Of a DNA stretch of 64,000 nucleotides, positions 52,382 to 61,588 are shown piece after piece (position 1 is the stretch's first letter; every line of letters starts with the position of its first letter). Source of the stretch: Palsa-506 sp963707065. GTDB taxonomy: Bacteria; Actinomycetota; Actinomycetes; Streptosporangiales; Streptosporangiaceae. A program made the position numbers and the translations under genes. The notes beneath the pieces were generated by a model that was not told the DNA's origin, did not search any database, and saw nothing but the letters and a program-made list of their open reading frames with translations. The stretch is taken from NCBI GenBank assembly GCA_963707065.1, contig CAVPPJ010000038.1, positions 1 through 64,000 on the forward strand, in the 5' to 3' direction.

Positions 52382-53287
52382 GTGAGGCTCGCAACCATGA
52401 TGACCGCCCGCGGACCGCGCCTGCACGTCCGCGGGCGGCCCGGCTATGTCGACGTCGCCGACGCGGCCGGCGACCCGCGGCTGGCATCGCTCGACTTCGT
52501 ACTCCAGGCAGGATCGCCGGCGATGGATGCAATCCGGGCGGTGCGCGGCGGCGAGGGCGCGGCCTTCGAGCCCGCTGACTTCGGGCCGGCCGTGCCCGAC
52601 CCCTGGCGGATCCTCTGCCTAGGCGTCAATTACCGTGATCACGCCATCGAGGGAGGCCGGGAAGTCCCCACCTGGCCGGAGGCGTTCGTGCGGGGCCGCG
52701 GCAGCGTGCTCGGGCCGTACGCGGATCTGGTCAAGCCGGCCCTGACGGAGCGGTTTGACTACGAGGGCGAGCTCGGGATCGTCATCGGCAGCGGCGGCCG
52801 CTACATCCCGGCGGCCAAGGCGCTGGATGCCATCGCCGGGTACGTCGTGCTGAATGACGCCACGGCCCGCGACTGGCAGCGCGCCGCCACCCAGTGGACG
52901 GCAGGCAAGAACTTCGAGGGCAGCATGCCGATCGGACCCGAAGTTGTCACCACCGACGAGGTTGATATCTCCGACCTGGCCCTGACCACGGTGCTCAATG
53001 GCGAGGTCATGCAGTCGGCGAGGACCTCGCAGATGATCGTCGACGTGCCGAGCGCCATCGAGTTCTTTTCCTCCTTCACCCGGCTGCGGCCCGGCGACGT
53101 GATCGCCACCGGGACGCCGGGCGGAGTGGGCTTCGCGCGGCAGCCACCGGTCTGGCTGCTGCCGGGCGATGTTGTCGAGGTCTCCGTCGAGGGCGTGGGC
53201 AGCATCAGCAACCGCGTCGTTGCCGAGGACGACGATCACTCCGACTGGCGGTGGCAGCCACCGCAAAAGCACGGAAGCGGGCTCTGA
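52382..53287 (+). CDS. Fumarylacetoacetate hydrolase family protein
   Basis: This 301-residue FAH-fold protein shows ILCLGVNYRDHAIEGG, VKPALTERFDYEGELGIVIG (E-x-E metal ligands) and IAGYVVLNDATARDWQ (Asp). GKNFEGSMPIGPEVV and ATGTPGGVGFARQPP are also present. Family members hydrolyse acylpyruvates or isomerise and decarboxylate 2-oxo-dioic acids. It opens a seven-gene unit with a Liv-type transporter and FAD oxidoreductase. The true substrate is unknown. GTG 52382. Confidence 0.85.
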   Translation: MRLATMMTARGPRLHVRGRPGYVDVADAAGDPRLASLDFVLQAGSPAMDAIRAVRGGEGAAFEPADFGPAVPDPWRILCLGVNYRDHAIEGGREVPTWPEAFVRGRGSVLGPYADLVKPALTERFDYEGELGIVIGSGGRYIPAAKALDAIAGYVVLNDATARDWQRAATQWTAGKNFEGSMPIGPEVVTTDEVDISDLALTTVLNGEVMQSARTSQMIVDVPSAIEFFSSFTRLRPGDVIATGTPGGVGFARQPPVWLLPGDVVEVSVEGVGSISNRVVAEDDDHSDWRWQPPQKHGSGL

Positions 53288-53331
53288 GCCCGCGGCCCTG
53301 ACCCCCGAATACATCTACGGAGGGGACAGCG

Positions 53332-54708
53332 ATGTTCACATCCCATCGGTCCGCGGTACCGAACGCAAGCTGGCCAGGAAGCACCGGGCGTGGCCGCCGG
53401 CACCACCGGTCGAGGCGCGCATGCACGGTGGTCGCCGCCGCGGCCCTGGCCAGCGCGGTCGCCGCATGCGGCAGCAGCGGCTCCGGCAGCGGTTCGCACG
53501 CTGCTTTGGTGGTCGCCGACGTCGCTCCCTTCAGCGGGGTGGACGCCGCGCTCGGCCCGACCTACCTGGTCTCCTGCGACGGCGCCACGCAGGCCATCAA
53601 CAAGGCGGGCGGCGTGCTCGGCCACAAGCTGACCTGCACGTCCGCCGATACCAGGGGAGACCCCGCGGACGCCGTTCCCGCGGTCAACAAGCTATTCGCC
53701 ACCACGTCCAACGTCATCCTGGTCATCGGCGCCACATCGGACGAGGCGGCCGCCGTCGTGCCGATCATCAATAACCACAAGACGGTCGTGTTCGGCATGA
53801 CCGGCCAGGACGAGTTCGACAAGGTGAAGTACCCGTACTTCTACCGGCTGGTGCCGCCCGACCTCGAAGAGTCCTATGCGATGGTCGCGATCGCGCAGAA
53901 GCTGGGGTACAAGCGGCTTGCGCTGGCATTCGGCAATGACATCGGGTCGCAGACATTCGTGCAGCCCGCGATCAGCGCGATCAGCAAGGCAGGCATCACG
54001 CTGACCGCCAACGAGACACTGGACCTGCAGGCGACCACGTTCCGCACCGAGGCACAGAAGATCGTCTCGTCACATCCGGACGCGATACTCACCGAGGCGC
54101 TCGGGTCAGCCGACCCCACCTTGTTCGCCGAGATCAAGCAGCTGAACGGCGGCAAGATGATCCCGGTTATCGGCACCTCGGCGGCCATCTCCCCGGCGTT
54201 TTACCAGGCGTCGGCACGGGCACTCGGAGCGTCGGCGTTCGCGTCGAACTTCCACGCCGACAACCTCGTGACCGCAACCAGCGGTCCCGCCTACCAGGCG
54301 TTCTCCACGGCGCTGCTGGCGGTCAAGGGCAAGGTAGCGAACGCCCAGACCGGTAACTTCAGTACCTACTTCACCGCCCCGGGAGCCGTGCACCTGTATG
54401 ACGGAATCAACCTCGCGGCGCTGGCGATGATCCAGGCGAAGAGCACCGACCCGGCGAAATGGAAGCCGCTGATCACCACGATTGGCGACGGCGTGCCCGG
54501 CGCCACGGTGGTTAACTCCTTCGCCCAGGGCGTGGCCGCGCTCAAGGCAGGCAAGAAGATCAGGTACATCGGGCCCGGCGGCCCGACGAACTTCGACGCC
54601 TTCCACGATTCCGCCGGGATCGTCCAGATCGACACATACACGCCCACCGGCTCAGTGCGGGTCGTGGGCAACATCCCCGTCGCCCAGTTGCGGGCATTGT
54701 CCGGATGA
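53332..54708 (+). CDS. Liv-type ABC transporter substrate-binding lipoprotein
   Basis: This 458-residue protein has a long basic N-terminus, hydrophobic core and lipobox (SAVAACGSS). A type I periplasmic-binding fold of the LivJ/K class follows: DVAPFSGVDAALGPTYLVSC, AINKAGGVLGHKLTCTSADT, VILVIGATSDEAAAVVPIIN and LALAFGNDIGSQTFVQPAIS. The class binds amino acids, amides, urea or aromatic acids. GGAGGGG precedes the ATG. First of five transporter genes. Confidence 0.87.
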   Translation: MFTSHRSAVPNASWPGSTGRGRRHHRSRRACTVVAAAALASAVAACGSSGSGSGSHAALVVADVAPFSGVDAALGPTYLVSCDGATQAINKAGGVLGHKLTCTSADTRGDPADAVPAVNKLFATTSNVILVIGATSDEAAAVVPIINNHKTVVFGMTGQDEFDKVKYPYFYRLVPPDLEESYAMVAIAQKLGYKRLALAFGNDIGSQTFVQPAISAISKAGITLTANETLDLQATTFRTEAQKIVSSHPDAILTEALGSADPTLFAEIKQLNGGKMIPVIGTSAAISPAFYQASARALGASAFASNFHADNLVTATSGPAYQAFSTALLAVKGKVANAQTGNFSTYFTAPGAVHLYDGINLAALAMIQAKSTDPAKWKPLITTIGDGVPGATVVNSFAQGVAALKAGKKIRYIGPGGPTNFDAFHDSAGIVQIDTYTPTGSVRVVGNIPVAQLRALSG

Positions 54709-54786
54709 TCGGCAGTCGGCGCGGCCCTGAGCAGGCCGGCGGCTCCCCGCTGCGGGGTGCCATCGGATGCCAGGAGTGATCCTGCG

Positions 54787-55653
54787 GTGAGCATCTTCCT
54801 CGCCTCGGTCGGATTCGGCCTGATCACCTCGGCGGTGCTGGCGATCGCGGCGGTCGGCTTCACCCTGCAGTTCGGGGTCACTGACGTGCTCAACCTGGCG
54901 TACGCGTCGGTGATGACCGCCGGGGCATTCGTCGCCTACTGGGTGAATCAGGCCGGACTGTCCGTCTGGCTCGGCCTGCTGGTCGCCATGGCCGCCTGCT
55001 CGCTTCTCTCGGTGCTGCTGAACCTCGTCGTCTACACGCCATTCCAGCGGCGCGGCTCGACGCCGATCACCCTGGTGATCGTGTCGCTCGGGATGGCGCT
55101 GATCATCGAGTTCGGGATCGCAGCCCAGGTGGGTGGCGTGGATGTGTCCTACACCATGGGACAGGGCCGGAGTTTCCATATCGGCGGCCTGATCTTGACG
55201 ACGGTGCAGCTAGTGATCATCGGGATCAGCCTTGCGGTCATGGGCGGAGTGCATGTCCTGCTCCGCTACAGCAGGCTCGGCAAGGCCATGCGGGCCACCG
55301 CGGCCAACCGGACGCTGGCCCGCAACTGCGGGATCAGGACCAGCCGGGTGATTGCCCTAACCTGGGCGGTGACCGGCGCGCTGTGCGGCCTGGCCGGAAC
55401 CGTGTTCGCGATCGACATCGGCAGCTTCGGACCGACTAGCCCCGACCTGTTCCTGGTGCTGATCCTCGCCGCGGTATTCCTCGGCGGCCCCGGCCATGCG
55501 TATGGCGCGATGCTCGGGGCGGCGGTCATCGGCATCGCGACGGAAGTCAGCGCCGCCTTCATCACGCCGGACTACAAGTACGTGGTGGCCTTCGTCGTGC
55601 TGCTCGCGATGCTCGCCGTGCGCCCGGCCGGCCTGCTGGGCGCACGGGCATGA
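54787..55653 (+). CDS. LivH-type ABC transporter permease
   Basis: This 288-residue permease has about eight helices and the LivH pattern: GFTLQFGVTDVLNLAYASVM at the N-terminus, AMRATAANRTLARNCGIRTS coupling loop, GPTSPDLFLVLILAAVFLGG. GTG 54787 is favoured by AGGAG upstream over GTG 54757. Subunit of the same importer. Confidence 0.87.
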   Translation: MSIFLASVGFGLITSAVLAIAAVGFTLQFGVTDVLNLAYASVMTAGAFVAYWVNQAGLSVWLGLLVAMAACSLLSVLLNLVVYTPFQRRGSTPITLVIVSLGMALIIEFGIAAQVGGVDVSYTMGQGRSFHIGGLILTTVQLVIIGISLAVMGGVHVLLRYSRLGKAMRATAANRTLARNCGIRTSRVIALTWAVTGALCGLAGTVFAIDIGSFGPTSPDLFLVLILAAVFLGGPGHAYGAMLGAAVIGIATEVSAAFITPDYKYVVAFVVLLAMLAVRPAGLLGARA

Positions 55654-55689
55654 CCGGTACGGGCATGACCGCAGTGAGGGGGATGCCGG

Positions 55690-56850
55690 ATGTACTACGT
55701 CATTAACCTGCTGGTCTACGGCGCCGTGGACGCCATGGCCTGCCTCGGCCTGAGTCAGCAGTTCGGCATCGCTGGCGTGACCAATTTCGGCTTCATCATT
55801 TTCCAGGCGGCCGGAGCCTACGCGGCGGCCATCTTGTCCCTACCGCCGGACAGCGCGAATGGCGGATTCCAGAGCTACCTGGGCGGCTGGAACCTGCCGT
55901 TCCCGCTGCCGTGGATCGGCGCAGCCATCGCCGGGGGGCTGCTCGCGCTGCCGTTCACTTTCCTGGTCGGGCGGAGGCTGCGGGGCGACTTCGCAGCGGT
56001 GGGCCTGCTGGTCACTGCCGTCCTGGTGAACCTGCTCGTGACGGATTACCGCCCGTTCCTCAACGGCGACGCCGGGCTGGCCATCGTGCCCGCGCCGCTG
56101 CAGGGCGTCATCAGTCCCCTCTCGACTGGCTACCAGTGGGCCTACGTGGCGGTGGCGATCGCGCTGGCCGCCGGCGTCTACTTGTTCGTCCGGCGGATCA
56201 CCGAATCGCCGTACGGCCGCACGCTGCGGGCGATGCGCGACAACGACAGGGTCGCCGACTCGATCGGCAAGAACCTGCTGTCGCTGCGGACCGGGATGCT
56301 CGTGCTGGGCGGTGCCATCGCCGGGCTCAGCGGCGGGGTGCTCGTCGGCTTCATCAACACCTGGTCGCCGGCTGCGTGGACCTACGCGGAGACCATCGTG
56401 CTGTTCGCTGCGGTGATTATCGGCGGGGCCGGCAACCACCGCGGGGCCGTGCTCGGTGCCATCCTCGTGCCGCTCGCCTTCGAGGAGGGATCGAGATTCA
56501 TCCCGAACAGCCAGAACCTCCCGCCGAACCTGATTCCGTCGCTGCAGTGGGTGGCGATCGGGCTGCTCATCGTGGCGTTCCTGTGGTTCCGCCCGCAGGG
56601 ACTGCTGCCCGAGCGCAAGCGGATGATCACACTGCCGGGACAGGCCGGAGCGCGGCCAGGCCCTCCAGCGAGCTTGCCTGACGACGCAGGGCCGGCGGAT
56701 CCGGCCGCGGATCAGGGAGCGGTGCCCGCTGCGGCACTGCGCCCGGCTGCTGCCGCCGCCGGGTCGCGGTCCGCTGCGGCTCGGCCGGTGGTGGCAGCTA
56801 CCCGGCCGGCCCCGGCCAGGATGGCATCATCCTGCAGGCCGTGGACGTGA
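55690..56850 (+). CDS. LivM-type ABC transporter permease
   Basis: This 386-residue permease shows AGVTNFGFIIFQAAGAYAAA, SPYGRTLRAMRDNDRVADSI coupling loop, and LFAAVIIGGAGNHRGAVLGA. After the last helix (LIVAFLWFRPQGLLPERKRM) comes a ~65-residue Ala/Pro-rich cytoplasmic tail without known role. It overlaps the LivG gene by 10 bases. Confidence 0.87.
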   Translation: MYYVINLLVYGAVDAMACLGLSQQFGIAGVTNFGFIIFQAAGAYAAAILSLPPDSANGGFQSYLGGWNLPFPLPWIGAAIAGGLLALPFTFLVGRRLRGDFAAVGLLVTAVLVNLLVTDYRPFLNGDAGLAIVPAPLQGVISPLSTGYQWAYVAVAIALAAGVYLFVRRITESPYGRTLRAMRDNDRVADSIGKNLLSLRTGMLVLGGAIAGLSGGVLVGFINTWSPAAWTYAETIVLFAAVIIGGAGNHRGAVLGAILVPLAFEEGSRFIPNSQNLPPNLIPSLQWVAIGLLIVAFLWFRPQGLLPERKRMITLPGQAGARPGPPASLPDDAGPADPAADQGAVPAAALRPAAAAAGSRSAAARPVVAATRPAPARMASSCRPWT

Positions 56851-57578
56851 GCCGTGACTTCGGCGGAGTGCACGCGGTGTCCGGTGTCAGAATGTCCGTC
56901 CGGCAGGGCGCCCTTACCGGGCTGATCGGGCCCAATGGCGCCGGGAAGTCCACGCTGCTTGCGCTGCTGGCCGGGACCGACCGGCCGTCCGCCGGCCAGA
57001 TCCGTTACCGGGGGAAGGACATCTCCGGCCTGCCCGCGTTCCGCCGCGCCAGGATTGGCCTGATCCGGACATTCCAGCTGGCCAGTGAGTTCAAGCGGCT
57101 CACCGTCATGGAGAACCTGTTGACCGCCGCACCGGGCAACCGCGGTGACTCGTTCCGCGGGGCGGTGGCCGGGCGGCGTTACTGGCGCGGCGACGAGGCG
57201 GCGGCGATCACCCGGGCCGAGGCCGTCCTCGGCCGGTTCGGCCTGACCGACCTGGCCAATAGCTACGCCGGCGACCTGAGCGGTGGCCAGCGAAGGCTGG
57301 TGGAGATCATGCGGGCGCTGATGGCCGAGCCCGCTGTGCTGCTGCTGGACGAGCCGATGGCCGGCGTGCACCCGGAACTGGCCAGGCGGATCGGCACCGT
57401 GCTGACCGGGCTGTGCGCGGAGGGCATGACCATCCTGATGGTCGAGCACGAGCTTGCCATCATGGACGAGTTCTGCGATCCGGTGGTGGTGATGGCCGAG
57501 GGCTCCGTCCTGGCCCAGGGCACGATGGCGGAACTCAGGGAGCGGACCGAGGTCGTGGAGGCCTATCTTGTCGGCTGA
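56841..57578 (+). CDS. LivG-type ABC transporter ATP-binding protein
   Basis: This 245-residue ATPase has Walker A GPNGAGKST, IGLIRTFQLASEFKRLTVMEN, signature LSGGQRRLVEIMRALM, Walker B LLLDEPMAGVHP and switch His in MVEHEL. GTG 56841 overlaps LivM. With LivF it energises the importer. Confidence 0.88.
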   Translation: MDVSRDFGGVHAVSGVRMSVRQGALTGLIGPNGAGKSTLLALLAGTDRPSAGQIRYRGKDISGLPAFRRARIGLIRTFQLASEFKRLTVMENLLTAAPGNRGDSFRGAVAGRRYWRGDEAAAITRAEAVLGRFGLTDLANSYAGDLSGGQRRLVEIMRALMAEPAVLLLDEPMAGVHPELARRIGTVLTGLCAEGMTILMVEHELAIMDEFCDPVVVMAEGSVLAQGTMAELRERTEVVEAYLVG

Positions 57579-58332
57579 GCTCGCGCTGCGGGGCGCGTCG
57601 ATGCGGGCCGAGGGCGTGACGGCCGGGTACGGCGGTGACCCGGTGATCCATGCGGTGTCGGTGCGGGCCGAGCCGCGGGAGGTCGTGTCCATCGTCGGGC
57701 CGAACGGGTCAGGCAAGAGCACGCTGCTCAAGAGCCTCGTCGGCGTCCTGCGGGTATCAGCCGGCCTGGTCATGGTCGGCGACCAGGACGTCACCAACCT
57801 GGCGCCGGAGGAAGTAGCGCGGGCAGGCGTCGGATACGTGCCCCAGGTAGACGACGTATTCGCGCCGCTGACGGTCAGGGAAAATCTGGAAATGGGCGGC
57901 TACTTGTTGCCGAGGAAAGAGGTCAGCGCGCAAATCGAGCAGGTGCTCTCGGTCTTCCCCCGGCTCGGCTCGATGCTCGGCCGCCACGCGGGCAAGCTGA
58001 GCGGCGGCGAGCGCAAGATGCTGGCCATGGGCCGGGTGCTGATGCTCGAGCCCGCAGTGTTCCTGCTGGATGAGCCGACCGCGAACCTGGCACCCGCGAT
58101 AGCGCGGTCGCTGCTGGACGAGCACGTCCGTCGGCTCGCCGAGGGCGGCGCAACCGTGCTCATCGTCGAGCAGCGGGCCAAGGCCGTGCTGGCTATCTCC
58201 GACCGGACCTACGTGCTCGGCGGCGGCCGACTGCAAATGGAGGGCACTCCGGCGGAGTTGTCCGCGAGCCCGGACTTCGTCCGGTCATTCCTCGGCGGCG
58301 GCGGCCGTGCGATCCCCTCTGGCGGCGCCTGA
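57568..58332 (+). CDS. LivF-type ABC transporter ATP-binding protein
   Basis: This 254-residue ATPase has Walker A GPNGSGKST, VGYVPQVDDVFAPLTVRENL, signature LSGGERKMLAMGRVLM, Walker B VFLLDEPTANLAP and VEQRAKAVLAISDRTYVL. TTG 57568 is chosen because GGAGG lies 6 bases upstream; ATG 57601 is the alternative. Confidence 0.87.
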   Translation: MSAELALRGASMRAEGVTAGYGGDPVIHAVSVRAEPREVVSIVGPNGSGKSTLLKSLVGVLRVSAGLVMVGDQDVTNLAPEEVARAGVGYVPQVDDVFAPLTVRENLEMGGYLLPRKEVSAQIEQVLSVFPRLGSMLGRHAGKLSGGERKMLAMGRVLMLEPAVFLLDEPTANLAPAIARSLLDEHVRRLAEGGATVLIVEQRAKAVLAISDRTYVLGGGRLQMEGTPAELSASPDFVRSFLGGGGRAIPSGGA

Positions 58333-58453
58333 CGCGCGCCCTTGCCTTCTGCGCGGACGCCATGATGGCATCTGCTCGCCCGGCACGCCGATCAGCTCCT
58401 CGCGCTGAACCCGCACAGTCGCCGCCAGCAGTGATTCCCGGCAGACTGGCACT

Positions 58454-59674
58454 ATGCAGGCGGATGTGGTGGTAATCGGCGCTGGCGCACTCGGCCTGAG
58501 CACGGCGCTGCACTGCGCGCTGAACGGCCAGTCGGTGGTGGTCGTCGAGCGCCACGCGGCAGGCTCCCAGGCGTCCGGCCGGGCAGCAGGCTTGTTCAAG
58601 TCAGTCCAGGCCGACGAGCTGCGGACGTCCCTTGCCCGCTACAGCATCGGCAAGGCGATCAGCTTCGGTGACTGGGCGGGAGTCCCGCTGGAAGTGGCCC
58701 GTTCCGGCAGCTTCCTGATCGCGCGCACGCAGCGACACAAGGGATTCATCCGCGCGGAGGCGAGCCAGTCGGCCGGCTGGGGGGTGCCGCTGCGCGAGGC
58801 GACGGCCGGCGACCTGGCCGGCCGGGTGTCTTACTACCGCGGATCGGGCGATGAGCTGGCCATCTGGTGCCCGGAGGACGTTTATATCGAGGAACCGATG
58901 AGCCTCGTGCAGGCATACCTCGCGGCCTGCCGCCTGCACGGCGCCGAGGTGCTTGAACACGAGGCCGCCATCGGCGTGCTGGTGGACGGCGGGCAGGTCA
59001 CCGGCGTCGAGACGGCAGCCCGGCTGATCGGCACGCCGGCCGTGGTCGATGCCGCGGGCGCCTGGGTGCGGCAGGTCGCCGAGCTCACCGGAGCGCAGAT
59101 CCCCGTCGCCCCGGTCCGGCACCAGCTGCTGATCACCGCGCCCTCGCCAGAGGTCGACCCGGCGGAGCCGATCACCAGGGTGGCCGACGCTGCTGTGTAC
59201 CTGCGGCCTGCCCGCGGCGGGCTGATGCTCGGCGGCTTTGAGCCGGCCCCCCTGCCGGTTGATCCGCGGGGCGAGCGCGCGTCCTTCAGCACCGCCGATG
59301 TCCCGCTAGATCTCGGCGTACTGCGGGACATGGCCGGCCAGGTCGCCGACGAGGCACCGCTGGCAACGTCGGTGCCGGTGGCCGAGCACCGCGGGGGACT
59401 GTTCACGATGAGCCCGGACGGCCGGTTCGTCGTCGGGCCCGTCCCCGGCGCAGCCGGGCTGTGGGTCGCGAGCGGCTGCAACGGGTCGGGCTTCTCCTCG
59501 TCGCCGGCCCTCGGCGAGGCGCTGGCATCCTGGATCAAGTCCGGCACACCGCCGGACGGCATGGCTGCGCTGGCCCCAGGCCGGTTCGCCGCGATGACCG
59601 ACGACGTGCTGATCGAGCAGGGAATCTGGCAGTATGCGCATTACTACGATCCGGTGGCCGCCGACCAGTCATAA
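58454..59674 (+). CDS. FAD-dependent oxidoreductase (DAO family)
   Basis: This 406-residue flavoenzyme has an N-terminal dinucleotide-binding motif VVIGAGALGLSTALHCALNG with the FAD Glu in VVVER. ASGRAAGLFKS and VVDAAGAWVRQVAELTG follow. A C-terminal GLWVASGCNGSGFSSSPALG completes the sarcosine/D-amino acid/glycine oxidase fold. It should oxidise a secondary or primary amine to an imine. As last gene after the importer, it probably acts on the imported compound. Start ATG 58454 lacks a clear ribosome site. Confidence 0.83.
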   Translation: MQADVVVIGAGALGLSTALHCALNGQSVVVVERHAAGSQASGRAAGLFKSVQADELRTSLARYSIGKAISFGDWAGVPLEVARSGSFLIARTQRHKGFIRAEASQSAGWGVPLREATAGDLAGRVSYYRGSGDELAIWCPEDVYIEEPMSLVQAYLAACRLHGAEVLEHEAAIGVLVDGGQVTGVETAARLIGTPAVVDAAGAWVRQVAELTGAQIPVAPVRHQLLITAPSPEVDPAEPITRVADAAVYLRPARGGLMLGGFEPAPLPVDPRGERASFSTADVPLDLGVLRDMAGQVADEAPLATSVPVAEHRGGLFTMSPDGRFVVGPVPGAAGLWVASGCNGSGFSSSPALGEALASWIKSGTPPDGMAALAPGRFAAMTDDVLIEQGIWQYAHYYDPVAADQS

Positions 59675-59809
59675 CGTTACTTAACCGGTCCGCCACCGGC
59701 GGCTTCCGGTATCCGCCATACACGCCGGGCCGTTGCCGCGGCCCGGGCGGTGTCGGCGCGTGGCCGGCCGGGTATGCGCTGAAGTAAGACCGCCCCCGGA
59801 GGGAGGACC

Positions 59810-60340
59810 ATGGGCGAGTTGTTCCTGACCGAGGTGGCGATTTGCGCTGCGGTGATCGCGGTCGCTGCGGTTGTCCTGGTGGTGCTTCGGCTCCGGGGAA
59901 GCTATCAGCCCCGGATGCCCGTTGAGGAGCGGCGCGGGACTGTTGCGGACCTGTTTGGCGAGCAGATGCCCGAGCGCGAGGTAGCTGACCGGCCGGGGTT
60001 CAGTCAGGACGCTACGGAGCGAGATCCTGGTGCCAGCGTGCCAGCGGCCCCGGAGCAGGCAGCGGAGACACCGGCCAGCCGCGCGGCTGACGCGGATCTT
60101 GGCTCAACGGGGATAGACGCGGAACCGCAGGAACCCCCGGCAGCCACTGGCGCGATCACATTGAGCGAGCGGGTGGACGGCTATTACCAGGAGGCCGAGC
60201 AGTCCATGGCCGACTACCTCGCTGCCCACGGCTGGACCGAGGAGCAGGGCGAGCCCGGCCGGGTGGCGGGTGCAGATGCGGCCCCGGCGCCAGCGGAGAC
60301 CGCGGCGGAGCCGACGGTACGTAGGCACCTGGCAGCTTAA
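59810..60340 (+). CDS. Single-pass membrane protein of unknown function
   Basis: This 176-residue protein has one N-terminal helix (VAICAAVIAVAAVVLVVLRL). A basic junction, an acidic Ala/Pro-rich disordered stretch (~60-110) and a conserved-looking LSERVDGYYQEAEQSMADYL, AAHGWTEEQG near the C-terminus follow. GGAGGGAGG precedes the ATG. No family is recognised. Confidence 0.6.
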   Translation: MGELFLTEVAICAAVIAVAAVVLVVLRLRGSYQPRMPVEERRGTVADLFGEQMPEREVADRPGFSQDATERDPGASVPAAPEQAAETPASRAADADLGSTGIDAEPQEPPAATGAITLSERVDGYYQEAEQSMADYLAAHGWTEEQGEPGRVAGADAAPAPAETAAEPTVRRHLAA

Positions 60341-60403
60341 AGCTGGCCGTAGCGCGTTGAGCTGCAGGGCACTGCCAGGTGTGCCGTATGTCACCCTGGA
60401 CCG

Positions 60404-61468
60404 GTGACGCCGACGGTCAGGTACTGCACCACGCCGGCCGGGCGCATCGCCTACTCGACGGCAGGCGCCGGCCCGCCGTTGCTGTGCGACTCGGGCTGGG
60501 TGACCCATCTCCGCAGGCAGCTGGACCTGTTCTCGTTCGGCGAGTTCATCGGGCGGCTGGCCGGGCGTTATACCGTGATCCGCTATGACAAGCCCGGCTG
60601 CGGCCTGTCCGACCGGGACGGTGCCGACCTGTCGTTCGACGGGCAGGTCGCGGCGGCGCTCGGGGTCGCCGACGCGGTGCGGGCCGAGCGTTTCTGCCTG
60701 TTCGGCGCATCCCAGGGCGGTCAGCTTGCCGCTGCGATAGCGGCCGCGCACCCGGACCGGGTCGAGGCGCTGGTGCTGTACGGAATGTGCGCCAGCGGCA
60801 CCGACCTGGCGCCGCCCGAGGTCAGGAACTCGATCGTGGCGCTGATGCGGGCGCACTGGGGTCTCGGCTCGAAGGTGCTGGCCGGCATTTTCGTCCCCGG
60901 CCCCACTGCGGAGGAAGTCGAGGTTCTCACCCAGCTGCAGCGCGAAAGCGCCTCGGCGGCGGTGGCCGCCCGGCTCCTTGAGGTCTACTACCAGACCGAC
61001 GTCAGGGCGCTGCTCCCGAAGATCGCGGCACGGACCGCGGTCCTGCACCGGGAGGCGGACCCCGCCACCGGCTTCGCGCTGGGCCGGGAGGTAGCCGCGC
61101 TCATCCCGGGGGCGGCGCTGATCCCGCTGCCGGGCTCCGGCCATCTCTTCTATCACGGCGACTGGGCAGCGGTCCTGGAGGCGATGCTCGGCTTCCTCGG
61201 CGAGCCCAGTGCTCTCAGCGACCACAGTAGCCCCGGCGGCAACAGTAGCCCCGGCGGGCACGGTGCCCCCACGCCGCGGCTCACCGGCCGGGAACTCGAG
61301 GTGGCCGCGCTGGTAGCCGAAGGGCTGACCAGCCACGCCATCGCAGTGCGCCTGTCCGTCGCGCCGCGGACGGCGGAGGCGCATGTCGAGAACATCCGGC
61401 GCAAGCTGCAGGTACGCTCGCGGGCTCAGATCGCGGCCTGGGTGACCGAGCACAGGCTTCGGCCCTGA
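60404..61468 (+). CDS. Alpha/beta hydrolase fused to a LuxR DNA-binding domain
   Basis: This 354-residue protein has two parts. Residues 1-265 are an alpha/beta hydrolase: YTVIRYDKPGCGLSDRDG, CLFGASQGGQLAAAIAAAHP with nucleophile Ser, and LPGSGHLFYHGDW with His. After a Ser/Gly/Pro linker (DHSSPGGNSSPGGHGAP), a LuxR HTH closes the protein (LTGRELEVAALVAEGLTSHA; APRTAEAHVENIRRKLQVRS). The hydrolase probably serves as the ligand sensor, or a reaction may switch the regulator. GTG 60404. Similar fusions exist in actinomycetes but ligands are unknown. Confidence 0.82.
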   Translation: MTPTVRYCTTPAGRIAYSTAGAGPPLLCDSGWVTHLRRQLDLFSFGEFIGRLAGRYTVIRYDKPGCGLSDRDGADLSFDGQVAAALGVADAVRAERFCLFGASQGGQLAAAIAAAHPDRVEALVLYGMCASGTDLAPPEVRNSIVALMRAHWGLGSKVLAGIFVPGPTAEEVEVLTQLQRESASAAVAARLLEVYYQTDVRALLPKIAARTAVLHREADPATGFALGREVAALIPGAALIPLPGSGHLFYHGDWAAVLEAMLGFLGEPSALSDHSSPGGNSSPGGHGAPTPRLTGRELEVAALVAEGLTSHAIAVRLSVAPRTAEAHVENIRRKLQVRSRAQIAAWVTEHRLRP

Positions 61469-61588
61469 GCGTCTCGGTAGTTCACCCGATGCCGCAGCGG
61501 GCCAGGCCGTCCGGGCACCGGAGCAGGCCGCGGATTACCGTAGTTTCGCCGATTGCCGGCTGGCGCCCGGCGATCTTAGGGTCAGGGC

